DNA of 64,000 nt, taken from the NCBI RefSeq assembly GCF_007676705.1, contig NZ_VEBF01000003.1:124001-188000 (forward strand), given 5' to 3'. A program made the translations under genes and the position numbers. Positions 17,399 to 25,962 of the stretch are shown in pieces. This DNA comes from Paenibacillus xylanexedens (GTDB lineage: Bacteria > Bacillota > Bacilli > Paenibacillales > Paenibacillaceae). The notes beneath the pieces were generated by a model, which saw only the letters and a list, made by a program, of their open reading frames with translations, did not search any database and was not told where the DNA came from. Every line of letters begins with the position of its first letter. Within the stretch, counting starts at the first letter, position 1.

Positions 17399-17656
17399 TT
17401 AAAACAAATTCTTCAACATTTGGGTCCAAGACAAGTAGTCAATGACAAAGCCAGCAACGGCGTGCCCCAAAATGATAGCGAGCAACAAATGTAACAGTCT
17501 TCCCTGAGCACCTCGTGGCTGTCTGATGATTAAATCCAGTTTGAGGTTTTGCAAAGCCCACCAAGACAATGCTATACATAACAGGGAGACGATAATTGAG
17601 ACCAAGCCATTGGTGCTTAGCGCTTGGTTCACCTGATTCGTCAGATCAGTATCCAT
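17399..17656 (-). CDS. DUF1146-family small membrane protein (YwzB-like)
   Basis: 85 residues with two hydrophobic segments (GLVSIIVSLLCIALSWWAL and LLHLLLAIILGHAVAGFVI) separated by LKLDLIIRQPRGAQGR, the conserved loop of the DUF1146/YwzB family. Function unknown. ATG at 17656 follows GGAGGTAATG. It lies between the atp operon and murA, as ywzB does in Bacillus, but about 600 bp separate it from atpC, so it is probably transcribed on its own. Confidence 0.85.
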   Translation of the reverse strand: MDTDLTNQVNQALSTNGLVSIIVSLLCIALSWWALQNLKLDLIIRQPRGAQGRLLHLLLAIILGHAVAGFVIDYLSWTQMLKNLF

Positions 17657-18213
17657 ATATTCATTACCTCCACATTTGTTGCAGCGATCAGCATATCATA
17701 TGCCCAACACCCATAACTTGTTAGCATAGAATGTATTGAGGATAACATGCTGAGCGTACTGTCAGATTTACTCCTGCCATGCAGGAATCTCCTGATGCCC
17801 AAAGGGCGAGCAGCAACAATCCGGCTGTGCATGACTATGGAATCTACTACGCAGCTTCCTGCTTCTGCTGACTCTATGGAATATAGGCTCTTTCATCATA
17901 CATTGTCAATTACATTGATTTCCACTTCTAAAATATTTTAATTTTAAAATGCCGGGATTTTGTGACTAAAACGACATAAAAGAGCGTTATTTCGATATCG
18001 ATTCTGTCATTTCCTCGGAAATAATTTATAATCCTTCATGTAAAAAATGGTTCTCATAGTGGTAAATACGCCCACTACTTTAGTCCTACATCCTATTCAA
18101 ATTCTCATAAACGGTGAATAATGGATTTAAGAAACTTCTCTATAATGAAGAATCTCCTGGATGTTCAAACAAATAATTTTGCTATTTTGATAAAACAATT
18201 CTATCAAAAAAAC
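17657..18213. other. Intergenic region between atpC and the DUF1146 gene
   Basis: About 555 bp with no supported gene. A short palindrome CCTGCCATGCAGG lies near 17773-17785. 63- and 64-codon frames here lack ribosome-binding sites and recognisable similarity. Confidence 0.5.
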
Positions 18214-18247
18214 TCAAAAAAGCCCGGCAGACTAGGCCGCCGGGCCT
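18214..18247 (-). terminator. Intrinsic terminator of the atp operon
   Basis: GC-rich stem GCCCGGCGG / CTGCCGGGC followed on the minus strand by TTTTTTGAGTTTTTTT, 12 nt beyond the atpC stop. Confidence 0.92.
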
Positions 18248-18258
18248 TCAAGAATCGT

Positions 18259-18663
18259 TTATTTGCCGAATACATTAATCCGGTTAACCGCTTTTTGCAG
18301 TGCGATCTCTGCACGTCGGTGATCAAAGTGGTCCTGGTTGCTTTGGCTTGCAAGCCGACGTTCTGCCCGCTCTTTTGCCGCACGCGCACGATCCACATCA
18401 ATATTTTCCGGGAATTCAGCACTCTCTGCGAGTACAACTACCTTATCTTTACGAACTTCGATAAACCCGCCACCGATAGCAACTTGTTTATTTTCTTTTC
18501 CATTATGGATATGGATCGGTGCAATCTGCAAAGGTGTAACCATAGGAATATGACCTGGCAGAATGCCCAGTTCCCCTTCAATACCACGAGCCGTAATGCT
18601 ATTCACCTGTTCTGAATATACCAAACGCTCGGGTGTTACGATTTCCAACAAAAAGGTGCTCAA
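18259..18663 (-). CDS. atpC: F1F0 ATP synthase subunit epsilon
   Basis: 134 residues. Central-stalk subunit that regulates F1 hydrolysis. Seen: LLEIVTPERLVYS at the N-terminus, GELGILPGHIPMVTPLQIAP, AIGGGFIEVRKDKVVVLAE, and a C-terminal helical hairpin (ARAAKERAERRL). ATG at 18669 lies directly against the AGGAGGG site; TTG at 18663 has 7-nt spacing and gives the family-typical start, so TTG is chosen. Last gene of the operon, followed by a strong terminator. Confidence 0.95.
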   Translation of the reverse strand: MSTFLLEIVTPERLVYSEQVNSITARGIEGELGILPGHIPMVTPLQIAPIHIHNGKENKQVAIGGGFIEVRKDKVVVLAESAEFPENIDVDRARAAKERAERRLASQSNQDHFDHRRAEIALQKAVNRINVFGK

Positions 18664-18725
18664 TTCCATCCCTCCTGAAATATCCGAAGGATAGCCCGCT
18701 TCATAAGGACAATCCTGGATTCAGA

Positions 18726-20129
18726 CTAAACCAGTGTTTTGGCTTTCTCCACTGCCTCTTCAATTGTACCAACAAAGAGGAAAGCTGCTTCCGGAAGATC
18801 ATCATACTTACCTTCGAGAATCTCTTTAAAGCTGCGCACCGTTTCTTTAACCGGAACGTATTTACCCGGAATACCGTTAAATGCTTCAGCAACGTGGAAT
18901 GGCTGGGACAAGAAACGCTGGATTTTACGAGCACGGTATACAAGCGCTCTGTCTTCTTCACTCAACTCGTCCATACCCAGGATTGCAATGATATCTTGCA
19001 ATTCATTGTAACGTGCCAAGATACGTTTAACGCCTTGAGCTACACTGTAGTGTTCTTCACCTACAACTTCAGGGGACAAGATCCGGGAGCTGGAAGCCAG
19101 TGGATCTACCGCAGGGTAGATACCCATCTCGGAAATTTTACGCTCCAGGTTCGTCGTTGCATCCAAGTGGGCAAACGTCGTTGCAGGAGCCGGGTCAGTG
19201 TAGTCATCCGCAGGCACGTAGATGGCCTGGATGGATGTTACAGAACCTTTTTTCGTTGATGTGATACGCTCTTGCAGTTGACCCATTTCTGTTGCCAACG
19301 TAGGTTGGTAACCTACCGCGGAAGGCATACGTCCAAGCAAGGCAGATACTTCTGAACCCGCTTGGGTGAAACGGAAGATGTTATCGATAAAGAGCAACAC
19401 GTCACGGCCTTCTTCATCACGGAAATATTCCGCCATTGTCAGACCTGTGAGGGCTACACGAAGACGTGCACCTGGAGGCTCGTTCATTTGTCCGAAGACC
19501 ATTGCTGTTTTGTTGATAACGCCGGAATCACTCATCTCGTGATACAAGTCATTACCTTCACGTGTACGCTCACCAACACCCGCGAATACGGAGATACCGC
19601 CGTGCTCCTGTGCGATGTTGTTGATCAATTCCTGAATGGTTACCGTCTTACCTACACCCGCACCACCGAAGAGGCCGATTTTACCACCTTTGGCGTAAGG
19701 AGCGAGCAAGTCGATAACTTTGATTCCTGTCTCCAGCATCTCTGCTTGGGTAGTCAGTTCATCAAATGCAGGTGCTGAACGGTGAATCGGGTTCTTGTGC
19801 TCAGCAGCTACGGCACCGCCAGTATCAATTGCTTCGCCGAGTACGTTAAATACACGACCCAGTGTTGCTTCTCCGACAGGTACAGAGATTGGAGCTCCTG
19901 TATCTAATGCTTCCATACCACGAACAAGTCCATCCGTGGAGGACATCGCAATACAACGTACACGGTTGTCACCCAGATGTTTCGAAGCTTCGAGTGTAAG
20001 GTTTACACTAACGCCGCTCTCACTTACTGTAGTGATCGTAATGGCATTGAGGATTTCCGGCAGACCGCCGCGATCAAACTCGACGTCAACAACCGGACCC
20101 ATGATGCTCACAACGCGTCCTTTGTTCAT
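18726..20129 (-). CDS. atpD: F1F0 ATP synthase subunit beta
   Basis: 467 residues. Catalytic subunit of F1. Seen: Walker A GGAGVGKTVTIQEL near residue 150, catalytic GERTREGNDLYHEM, Walker B VLLFIDNIFRFTQAGSEVSALLGRMPSAVG, and the DELSEEDR switch region (DELSEED in related enzymes) near residue 388. ATG at 20129 follows AGGAGGGGAACG. 94 bp separate it from atpG. Confidence 0.98.
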   Translation of the reverse strand: MNKGRVVSIMGPVVDVEFDRGGLPEILNAITITTVSESGVSVNLTLEASKHLGDNRVRCIAMSSTDGLVRGMEALDTGAPISVPVGEATLGRVFNVLGEAIDTGGAVAAEHKNPIHRSAPAFDELTTQAEMLETGIKVIDLLAPYAKGGKIGLFGGAGVGKTVTIQELINNIAQEHGGISVFAGVGERTREGNDLYHEMSDSGVINKTAMVFGQMNEPPGARLRVALTGLTMAEYFRDEEGRDVLLFIDNIFRFTQAGSEVSALLGRMPSAVGYQPTLATEMGQLQERITSTKKGSVTSIQAIYVPADDYTDPAPATTFAHLDATTNLERKISEMGIYPAVDPLASSSRILSPEVVGEEHYSVAQGVKRILARYNELQDIIAILGMDELSEEDRALVYRARKIQRFLSQPFHVAEAFNGIPGKYVPVKETVRSFKEILEGKYDDLPEAAFLFVGTIEEAVEKAKTLV

Positions 20130-20223
20130 CTTAACGTTCCCCTCCTACAAGCCTGCTACTTTTGCAAAAATAATGTACCGTTCGTTTATCTTTGCTCTGC
20201 AAGCCTTCATTAATAAAAAACGG

Positions 20224-21096
20224 TTAGCCTTGTGCTGCGTTGGCACCTGCCACAATTTCCGTAATCTCCTGCGTAATCGCCGCTTGACGGGCACGGTTAT
20301 AGGTCAATGACAAGTCGTTAATGAGTTTGGATGCATTTTTGGTTGCATTACCCATTGCCGTCATTTTCGCGCCCAGCTCACTTGCCTTACCGTTCAGAAG
20401 CGCACCATAGATCAGCGTTTCCGCGTAACGCGGAAGCAAAACCTCCAGTACAGCCTCAGCAGACGGCTCGTATTCGTAGCTTGCCGTTGGTCCTTCCGCA
20501 GCAGTTACCTCAGGTGTTTCCATCGGAAGAAGTTTTTCTACCGTAGGAATCTGGGTCAACGCATTCACAAAGCGGTTATAACAAATGTACAATTCATCAA
20601 ATTCAGCCAGTTCAAACCCATGAACAGCTTCGTGTGCGATGGATTTGATATCTGCAAATGAAGGCGAATCCGACAGATCCGTTGTTGTGGATGCCATCGC
20701 AATTTCACGACGTCTGAAGTAATCGCGTCCTTTACGTCCAATGACGAACAATTCGTAGTCATCCTGGGAGTTGTGGCGCTCTTTGAGCGTCTGATTAACC
20801 TGACGCAAAACGTTCGCATTGTATCCACCTGCAAGACCACGGTCCGATGTAATGATCAGGTAAGCAGTCTTTTTGACCGGACGGCTCTCCAGCATCGGGT
20901 GCTGTATGCCTTGGGTGCTTGATGCAATACTCGCTACAACTTCTTTCAGTTTCTCCGAATAAGGACGGGCTGCTTCCGCTTTTTCCTGCGCTTTACGCAG
21001 TTTTGCAGCAGCTACCATCTCCATTGCTTTGGTGATCTGCTTGGTGCTTTGTACGCTTTTAATTTGCCGCTTAATTTCGCGCATGCCTTTTGCCAT
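20224..21096 (-). CDS. atpG: F1F0 ATP synthase subunit gamma
   Basis: 290 residues. Rotating central shaft. Seen: N-terminal helix MREIKRQIKSVQSTKQITKAMEMVAAAKL and C-terminal helix ASELGAKMTAMGNATKNASKLI followed by YNRARQAAITQEITEIVAGA, which form the coiled-coil rotor. ATG at 21096 follows AAGGTGGTG. It is separated from atpA by about 210 bp filled with four regularly spaced hairpins. Confidence 0.97.
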   Translation of the reverse strand: MAKGMREIKRQIKSVQSTKQITKAMEMVAAAKLRKAQEKAEAARPYSEKLKEVVASIASSTQGIQHPMLESRPVKKTAYLIITSDRGLAGGYNANVLRQVNQTLKERHNSQDDYELFVIGRKGRDYFRRREIAMASTTTDLSDSPSFADIKSIAHEAVHGFELAEFDELYICYNRFVNALTQIPTVEKLLPMETPEVTAAEGPTASYEYEPSAEAVLEVLLPRYAETLIYGALLNGKASELGAKMTAMGNATKNASKLINDLSLTYNRARQAAITQEITEIVAGANAAQG

Positions 21097-21112
21097 GATT
21101 TCACCACCTTAA

Positions 21113-21248
21113 AGTTTTGACAAAGTCAAAACTACATCGTAAGCACAACCCTACTTTGACGGAGTCAAAGTTACTTCGTAAGCATCACCATTAGTTTTGA
21201 CAAAGTCAAAACTACATCGTAAGCATCATCTTTTTTGACAGAGTCAAA
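21113..21248. repeat. Four tandem 40-bp units with palindromic cores in the atpA-atpG gap
   Basis: Palindromes AGTTTTGACAAAGTCAAAACT (21113-21133, first 20 bases identical to copy at 21193-21213), ACTTTGACGGAGTCAAAGT (21153-21171) and TTTGACAGAGTCAAA (21234-21248) recur exactly every 40 nt. Between them TACATCGTAAGCA or TACTTCGTAAGCA is repeated, so the units are true tandem repeats. Paired changes (TTTT/AAAA against CTTT/AAAG) keep the stems. None has a T-run after it, so they should be transcribed as a chain of small hairpins in the atp mRNA. Confidence 0.9.
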
Positions 21249-21305
21249 GTATTACATGCAGACATGCGGAATCGGTTAGACAACTCCGCACCTGCAATCA
21301 TTTAT

Positions 21306-22820
21306 TTAGACAGAGACAGCAAAGCTCTTTCTGAACTTCTCAATTGCGCCTTTCAGCGCGTTTTCGTTGTCTGCAGTCAATTCTTTAGTATCACGGATCG
21401 ATGCAAGAATTTCCGGGTGGCTGCTCTCCATGAACGCGAGGAACTCACGCTCAAAACGAGTAACATCACCTGTTGGAATTTCATCCAGGAATCCTTTAAC
21501 TGCAGTGTACAAGCTGACTACCTGTTGTTCTACAGGCAGAGGCTGGTTAACACCTTGCTTCAGGATTTCCATCATGCGTGCACCACGATTCAGGCGGGCC
21601 TGAGTCGCTTTATCCAGATCGGAACCGAACTGGGAGAACGCTTGAAGCTCACGATATTGAGCGAGGTCGAGACGCAGGGAACCTGCAACCTTTTTCATCG
21701 CTTTAATCTGAGCAGAACCACCGACACGGGATACGGAAATACCTACGTTGATCGCCGGGCGTTGTCCAGCATTGAACAAGTCAGCTTCCAGGAAGATTTG
21801 TCCGTCTGTGATGGAGATTACGTTCGTTGGAATGTATGCAGATACGTCGGAAGCTTGTGTTTCAATAAACGGAAGTGCGGTTAAAGAACCACCACCAAGT
21901 TCATCATTCAGCTTCGCAGCACGCTCCAGCAAACGGGAGTGCAGGTAGAAGACGTCACCCGGATAAGCCTCACGGCCCGGTGGACGACGAAGCAACAAGG
22001 AGAGCTCACGATATGCAGAGGCTTGTTTGGTCAAGTCATCATAGATAACCAGAACATGCTCGCCTTTGTACATGAAGTACTCACCCATTGAGCAACCGGA
22101 ATACGGTGCGATGTACAAGAGTGGTGATGGATCGGAAGCTGCTGCAGTTACAACAATTGTGTACTCCATTGCGCCTTTACGACGAAGAGTTTCCACAACT
22201 TGAGCAACCGTAGACTGTTTCTGACCAATAGCCACGTAGATACACTTCATGCCGCTACCTTTTTGGTTCAGGATCGCATCAATTGCGATGGATGTTTTAC
22301 CTGTTTGACGGTCACCGATGATCAACTCACGTTGTCCACGGCCGATTGGAACCATTGCATCGATGGCTTTGATCCCTGTTTGCATTGGCTCATGAACCGA
22401 TTTACGATCCATTACACCTGGTGCTTTACCTTCAACTGGACGGAATTCCGTTGTAGCGATTGGCCCTTTGCCATCTACTGGAATACCGAGCGGGTTCACA
22501 ACGCGTCCAATCAATGCTTCGCCTACAGGCACTTGCATGATTTGACCAGTACGTTTCACTTGGTCGCCTTCACGAATATCGTAGTAAGGTCCCAGGATAA
22601 CGACACCGACATTGCTTTCTTCTACGTTCATGGCGAGTCCCATAACACCGCTTGGGAATTCAACCAACTCGTTGGACATGACGTTCTCAAGTCCGTAAAC
22701 ACGAGCGATACCATCACCAACCTCGATTACCGTTCCGACTTCGACTACATCGATATCGGTCTTGTATTGTTCGATTTGGCTCTTAATTAATGTACTGATT
22801 TCTTCTGGTTTGATACTCAA
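21306..22820 (-). CDS. atpA: F1F0 ATP synthase subunit alpha
   Basis: 504 residues. Non-catalytic nucleotide-binding F1 subunit. Seen: GDGIARVYGLENVMSNELVEF, Walker A GDRQTGKTSIAIDAI near residue 170, the ISITDGQIFLEADLFN region and the conserved SVSRVGGSAQIKAMKKV. The start is TTG at 22820 after GTGAGGACAC. 16 bp follow the atpH stop. 210 bp downstream carry the tandem hairpins before atpG. Confidence 0.97.
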   Translation of the reverse strand: MSIKPEEISTLIKSQIEQYKTDIDVVEVGTVIEVGDGIARVYGLENVMSNELVEFPSGVMGLAMNVEESNVGVVILGPYYDIREGDQVKRTGQIMQVPVGEALIGRVVNPLGIPVDGKGPIATTEFRPVEGKAPGVMDRKSVHEPMQTGIKAIDAMVPIGRGQRELIIGDRQTGKTSIAIDAILNQKGSGMKCIYVAIGQKQSTVAQVVETLRRKGAMEYTIVVTAAASDPSPLLYIAPYSGCSMGEYFMYKGEHVLVIYDDLTKQASAYRELSLLLRRPPGREAYPGDVFYLHSRLLERAAKLNDELGGGSLTALPFIETQASDVSAYIPTNVISITDGQIFLEADLFNAGQRPAINVGISVSRVGGSAQIKAMKKVAGSLRLDLAQYRELQAFSQFGSDLDKATQARLNRGARMMEILKQGVNQPLPVEQQVVSLYTAVKGFLDEIPTGDVTRFEREFLAFMESSHPEILASIRDTKELTADNENALKGAIEKFRKSFAVSV

Positions 22821-22836
22821 GTGTCCTCACCCCAAT

Positions 22837-23385
22837 CTACTGTACTCGTCTGTTAAAAGACTGCTCAAGACGTTCGAGCTTGCCAGCCAAGCTGCCGTCA
22901 TAGATCGTATCGCCAATGGCGACTTTCAATCCGCCCAGCAGAGTCGGATCAACAATGTTCTCGATACGAATCTTTTTATTCACACGGCCACCGAACTCAC
23001 GGGCTACCGCTTCTTTTTCTTCATCATTCAATGCATAAGTCGAGTAGACACGCGCATCAGCGATGCCGAGCGACTCACCTTGGATCTTCCGATAATCAAT
23101 CAGCAAGTCTTCCAGCAATTCAACGCGTCCGCGTTCAATCAACAACAAGACTGTACGAAGGACTGATTCGGATACCTTACCATCAAGACTTGAGTGAAGC
23201 ACCTGCTGCTTAGCTTCATCAGAGATGTTAGGAGATACGATGAATTTCTCGATATCAGCATCTCCGGTCAATGCACTAACTACTGCAACCAGTTCCTGTT
23301 CAACCTCAAGCACCTGCTGCTGCTGAAGAGCAACTTCGAACAATGCTTTCGCATAACGCTTGGCAACAATCGTATCGCGGCTCAT
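22837..23385 (-). CDS. atpH: F1F0 ATP synthase subunit delta
   Basis: 182 residues. Connects the peripheral stalk to the top of F1. Seen: AKRYAKALFEVA at the N-terminus, and the conserved C-terminal section VDPTLLGGLKVAIGDTIYDGSL. ATG at 23385 overlaps the atpF stop (ATGA), so translation is coupled; a GGAGGCCG site lies within the end of atpF. Confidence 0.96.
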   Translation of the reverse strand: MSRDTIVAKRYAKALFEVALQQQQVLEVEQELVAVVSALTGDADIEKFIVSPNISDEAKQQVLHSSLDGKVSESVLRTVLLLIERGRVELLEDLLIDYRKIQGESLGIADARVYSTYALNDEEKEAVAREFGGRVNKKIRIENIVDPTLLGGLKVAIGDTIYDGSLAGKLERLEQSFNRRVQ

Positions 23386-23870
23386 TGTCGGCCTCCTACC
23401 TCATTGAGGTATTGGTTCACAAGTTCTTCTTGTGCAGGACCGTTCTCAACTTCTTTTTTGATCAACTTGGATGCAATCTGAACGGAAGCTGTACCCAGTT
23501 CGCTTCGAAGCGCTGCGACTGCTTTGTTCTTCTCGCTCTCGATTTCGCGTACTGCATCGTCTTTCAGACGATTAGCTTCTGCTTTCGCATCAGCCAAAAT
23601 CGATTCAGCTTGTTTGCCACCCGTTTGTTTGGATTGTTCAATGATGTCGTAAGCATCTTGGCGTGCTTGCTCAAGAGCTTGTTTTTGTTCCTCCACATAG
23701 GCGATGGCCTGTTCTCTAGTCTGTGCAGCCTCATTCATCTGCGTCAACACGAGTTCACGACGTTTTTCCATAATGGAGAACAAAGGACCGAAAGCATAAC
23801 GGCTAAGCAGCCAATATAAAATTGCGAATGCAACAATCGCAAGAAGCGTATTTTCCCATATGAAACTCAA
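23382..23870 (-). CDS. atpF: F1F0 ATP synthase subunit b
   Basis: 162 residues. Peripheral-stalk subunit: one N-terminal membrane helix (WENTLLAIVAFAILYWLL) then a long charged coiled coil (from EKRRELVLTQMNEAAQ to about residue 125). The frame is open to an ATG at 23906, but AAGGAG with 8-nt spacing precedes TTG at 23870, giving the family-typical start MSFIWENT. Ends in an ATGA overlap with atpH. Confidence 0.95.
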   Translation of the reverse strand: MSFIWENTLLAIVAFAILYWLLSRYAFGPLFSIMEKRRELVLTQMNEAAQTREQAIAYVEEQKQALEQARQDAYDIIEQSKQTGGKQAESILADAKAEANRLKDDAVREIESEKNKAVAALRSELGTASVQIASKLIKKEVENGPAQEELVNQYLNEVGGRQ

Positions 23871-23985
23871 TCTGTTCACTCCTTCCTGGAGGTATCCTTG
23901 AAACATTCATCTGCAGGTAGCAGACATTACCTAAAAAGAAGGCGCGGATGGCTATGGCCTTCCCCGCCAAACCTTTAAAATTTAA

Positions 23986-24210
23986 TTAAGCCATACCGTA
24001 GAACATGAACGCGAGTACCACACCGATGATCGGCAATACCTCGATCAAACCTACACCGATAAACATTGTTGTTTGAAGAGTGGATTTTGCTTCCGGTTGA
24101 CGGGCAATACCTTCCACCGTTTTGCTGATTACCATACCGTTACCAATACCTGCGCCAAACGCGCCCAGTCCTGCAACAATTGCTGCTGCGATTAATGCCA
24201 TTGCTCCCAT
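23986..24210 (-). CDS. atpE: F1F0 ATP synthase subunit c
   Basis: 74 residues, two membrane helices joined by the polar loop ARQPEAKS. The proton-carrying glutamate is in GVGLIEVLPIIGVV. The residues that form a sodium site (Gln in helix 1, Ser after the Glu) are not seen, so proton coupling is expected. ATG at 24210 follows AGGAGGATATACAA, one of the strongest ribosome sites in the operon, in keeping with high c-ring copy number. Confidence 0.97.
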   Translation of the reverse strand: MGAMALIAAAIVAGLGAFGAGIGNGMVISKTVEGIARQPEAKSTLQTTMFIGVGLIEVLPIIGVVLAFMFYGMA

Positions 24211-24288
24211 TTGTATATCCTCCTTAAAATGATAAATCGAATTTTTTATTGTTCAGCCTGGTGAAGAAATCTTCGTAGGGCTTGAAAC

Positions 24289-25107
24289 TTAATGCTCGTC
24301 GTGCGTCTCGATGCTCTGTGAAATGTACACCATCATCAAGATAACAAACACAAATGCCTGGATCGCGCCGATAAAGATACTAAAGCCTTGCCACACCATT
24401 AGTAGCGGAATCGCTGCAATAGCACCAAACACTTTGAATGTGGTCAGTTTCAGGATCGTTGCGATCAGTACCTCACCCGCGAAGATATTCGCGAATAGAC
24501 GCATACCGTGTGTCAATAGCTTGGATGCCGTCTCAATCAAGTTGATTGGCAAGAACAAGGCGAATGGCTTGAGGTAATGCTGGAGATAGCCTTTCGTGTT
24601 GCGGAACAATCCGAGTCCATGAGATACAAGGAACGCTACCAGAGCAAGTCCCATTGTTACAGACAGATCGGCTGTCGGTGATTTCCACCATGCCAGTTCA
24701 ACGTGCGGGTGTGCTTCCGGGTCCTTGGCATGCGCTTCTTCAAACGCTTCCACCGCTGTAACAATCGGCTGACCGAATACCTGTGCCTGATTAACATCTG
24801 TTACTTCAGATACAGCCACGATCGGAAGACCGAGCATATTCCCTACAAAAATGAACATAATCATGGAAAGAGCGAGAGAGATAAAATGTTTACCTTTCTT
24901 CATATCCATTGTACTGGAAATCAGATTGCGGACGAATTCTACTGCCCACTCCATAAAATTTTGCAGCTTGCCGGGGTTTTCAACGGATAATCTTCTTGTT
25001 GCCAATACAGCAAATATAAAAACAATTGCACCTGTAACAACCAGCATCAACAGAACCGATAGATCCAGTCGAAATCCGCCAAGCATAATAATTGGAGCTT
25101 CATGCAT
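24289..25107 (-). CDS. atpB: F1F0 ATP synthase subunit a
   Basis: 272 residues, about six membrane segments. Forms the proton half-channels next to the c-ring. Seen: the essential arginine in LLTHGMRLFANIFAGEVL near residue 205 and the C-terminal AFVFVILMMVYISQSIETHDEH. Start ATG at 25107 follows AAAGGGGTGAG; the frame is open to 25146 without support. Confidence 0.96.
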   Translation of the reverse strand: MHEAPIIMLGGFRLDLSVLLMLVVTGAIVFIFAVLATRRLSVENPGKLQNFMEWAVEFVRNLISSTMDMKKGKHFISLALSMIMFIFVGNMLGLPIVAVSEVTDVNQAQVFGQPIVTAVEAFEEAHAKDPEAHPHVELAWWKSPTADLSVTMGLALVAFLVSHGLGLFRNTKGYLQHYLKPFALFLPINLIETASKLLTHGMRLFANIFAGEVLIATILKLTTFKVFGAIAAIPLLMVWQGFSIFIGAIQAFVFVILMMVYISQSIETHDEH

Positions 25108-25152
25108 ATTTTTCTCACCCCTTTCTCGACTTGAAAGCTGCAGCACCTAACA

Positions 25153-25530
25153 TCATTTTGCTCTGCGGGAATGGACAATCCCTATAATCAGTAAGGAATA
25201 TTGTGCAATGACGAGACCGCCTGCAACCGCATATGTATTGAAGTACTGCGGAAAGCGCATCGATATGAATATACCGAGCACAGCGAGTGCCGCTCTTGTC
25301 AAAAATCCCAGGTTCACACGCTTCAAGTTACCTTCTGCCGCATCATCAGACATTTTCCTTACTTTGTAGCCCAAGTAAAATGCATTGATCCAGCTAACTC
25401 CTGTACCCAGGGCCAGTCCCAAAGCAATTGTCTCCACACGTGGCATAAAGGCCGCTGCGAGAAAACAAATCATAAGAAAGTACATGATGAAAACAGTCAT
25501 CGATCTGCGGTATCTGGTTAGTTCACTCAT
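25153..25530 (-). CDS. atpI: ATP synthase assembly protein AtpI
   Basis: 125 residues with four hydrophobic segments; N-terminus SELTRYRRSMTVFIMYFL. The family helps assemble the c-ring. ATG at 25530 follows GGGGGAAAGTG; the adjacent GTG at 25533 is the alternative. It overlaps the end of atpZ by 8 bp and lies 45 bp before atpB. Confidence 0.88.
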   Translation of the reverse strand: MSELTRYRRSMTVFIMYFLMICFLAAAFMPRVETIALGLALGTGVSWINAFYLGYKVRKMSDDAAEGNLKRVNLGFLTRAALAVLGIFISMRFPQYFNTYAVAGGLVIAQYSLLIIGIVHSRRAK

Positions 25531-25777
25531 CACTTTCCCCCATGACTTTTTTCGCGATAAAGTAGATGCTTACACCGCCTGCCGCAAGAAAAAAGAGAAC
25601 GCTTACGGCGATCCATATTCCGTTACCTCCGATGGTCTTGTCCAACCAGGAGCCAGCGTAATATCCGGCAACAGCGAGAATGGCAATCTCGATCCCAAAT
25701 GCTGTCACGAGTCCCATTGCTTTCCACACGTTATCGTCATGGTTACGGGATGAATTTGGTTTGTTCGAATCGGCCAT
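25523..25777 (-). CDS. atpZ: AtpZ/AtpI-family small membrane protein, first gene of the atp operon
   Basis: 84 residues: a polar N-terminus (ADSNKPNSSRNHDDN) then two membrane segments with the family pattern GYYAGSWLDKTIGGNG between them. The AtpZ group is found in front of atpI in many operons and has been linked to divalent cation transport or assembly; which applies here is open. ATG at 25777 follows AAGGGTGG with 8-nt spacing. Confidence 0.85.
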   Translation of the reverse strand: MADSNKPNSSRNHDDNVWKAMGLVTAFGIEIAILAVAGYYAGSWLDKTIGGNGIWIAVSVLFFLAAGGVSIYFIAKKVMGESDE

Positions 25778-25806
25778 TTTCCACGCCACCCTTGCAATCC
25801 CAGTTA

Positions 25807-25836
25807 ATTTTACTGAATGATGAGAGCCTTTGTCAA
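25807..25836 (-). promoter_or_regulatory. Candidate vegetative promoter of the atp operon
   Basis: Minus strand: TTGACA (25831-25836), 18-nt spacer, TAAAAT (25807-25812), about 30 nt before the atpZ start. Confidence 0.7.
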
Positions 25837-25962
25837 TTGAATGATTTTAGCGTTTTAAAGGGTAAAACGACGGGAATATAGACCCTCAAAGCCCATAAAC
25901 CCGCGTAAACCGTACAGTTTAACTGTATGCTTGCCCTTTATAAATCCGTCAGAAAAAAAGTA

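Noticed and set aside
17641..17832. 63-codon minus-strand frame upstream of the DUF1146 gene
   Set aside because: Overlaps the DUF1146 ribosome site, has no site of its own and no similarity that I recognise.
21113..21248. CRISPR-like array (regular 40-nt period)
   Set aside because: The intervening segments are themselves repeated, the palindromic cores are only 15 to 21 bp, there are four units and no cas genes nearby.
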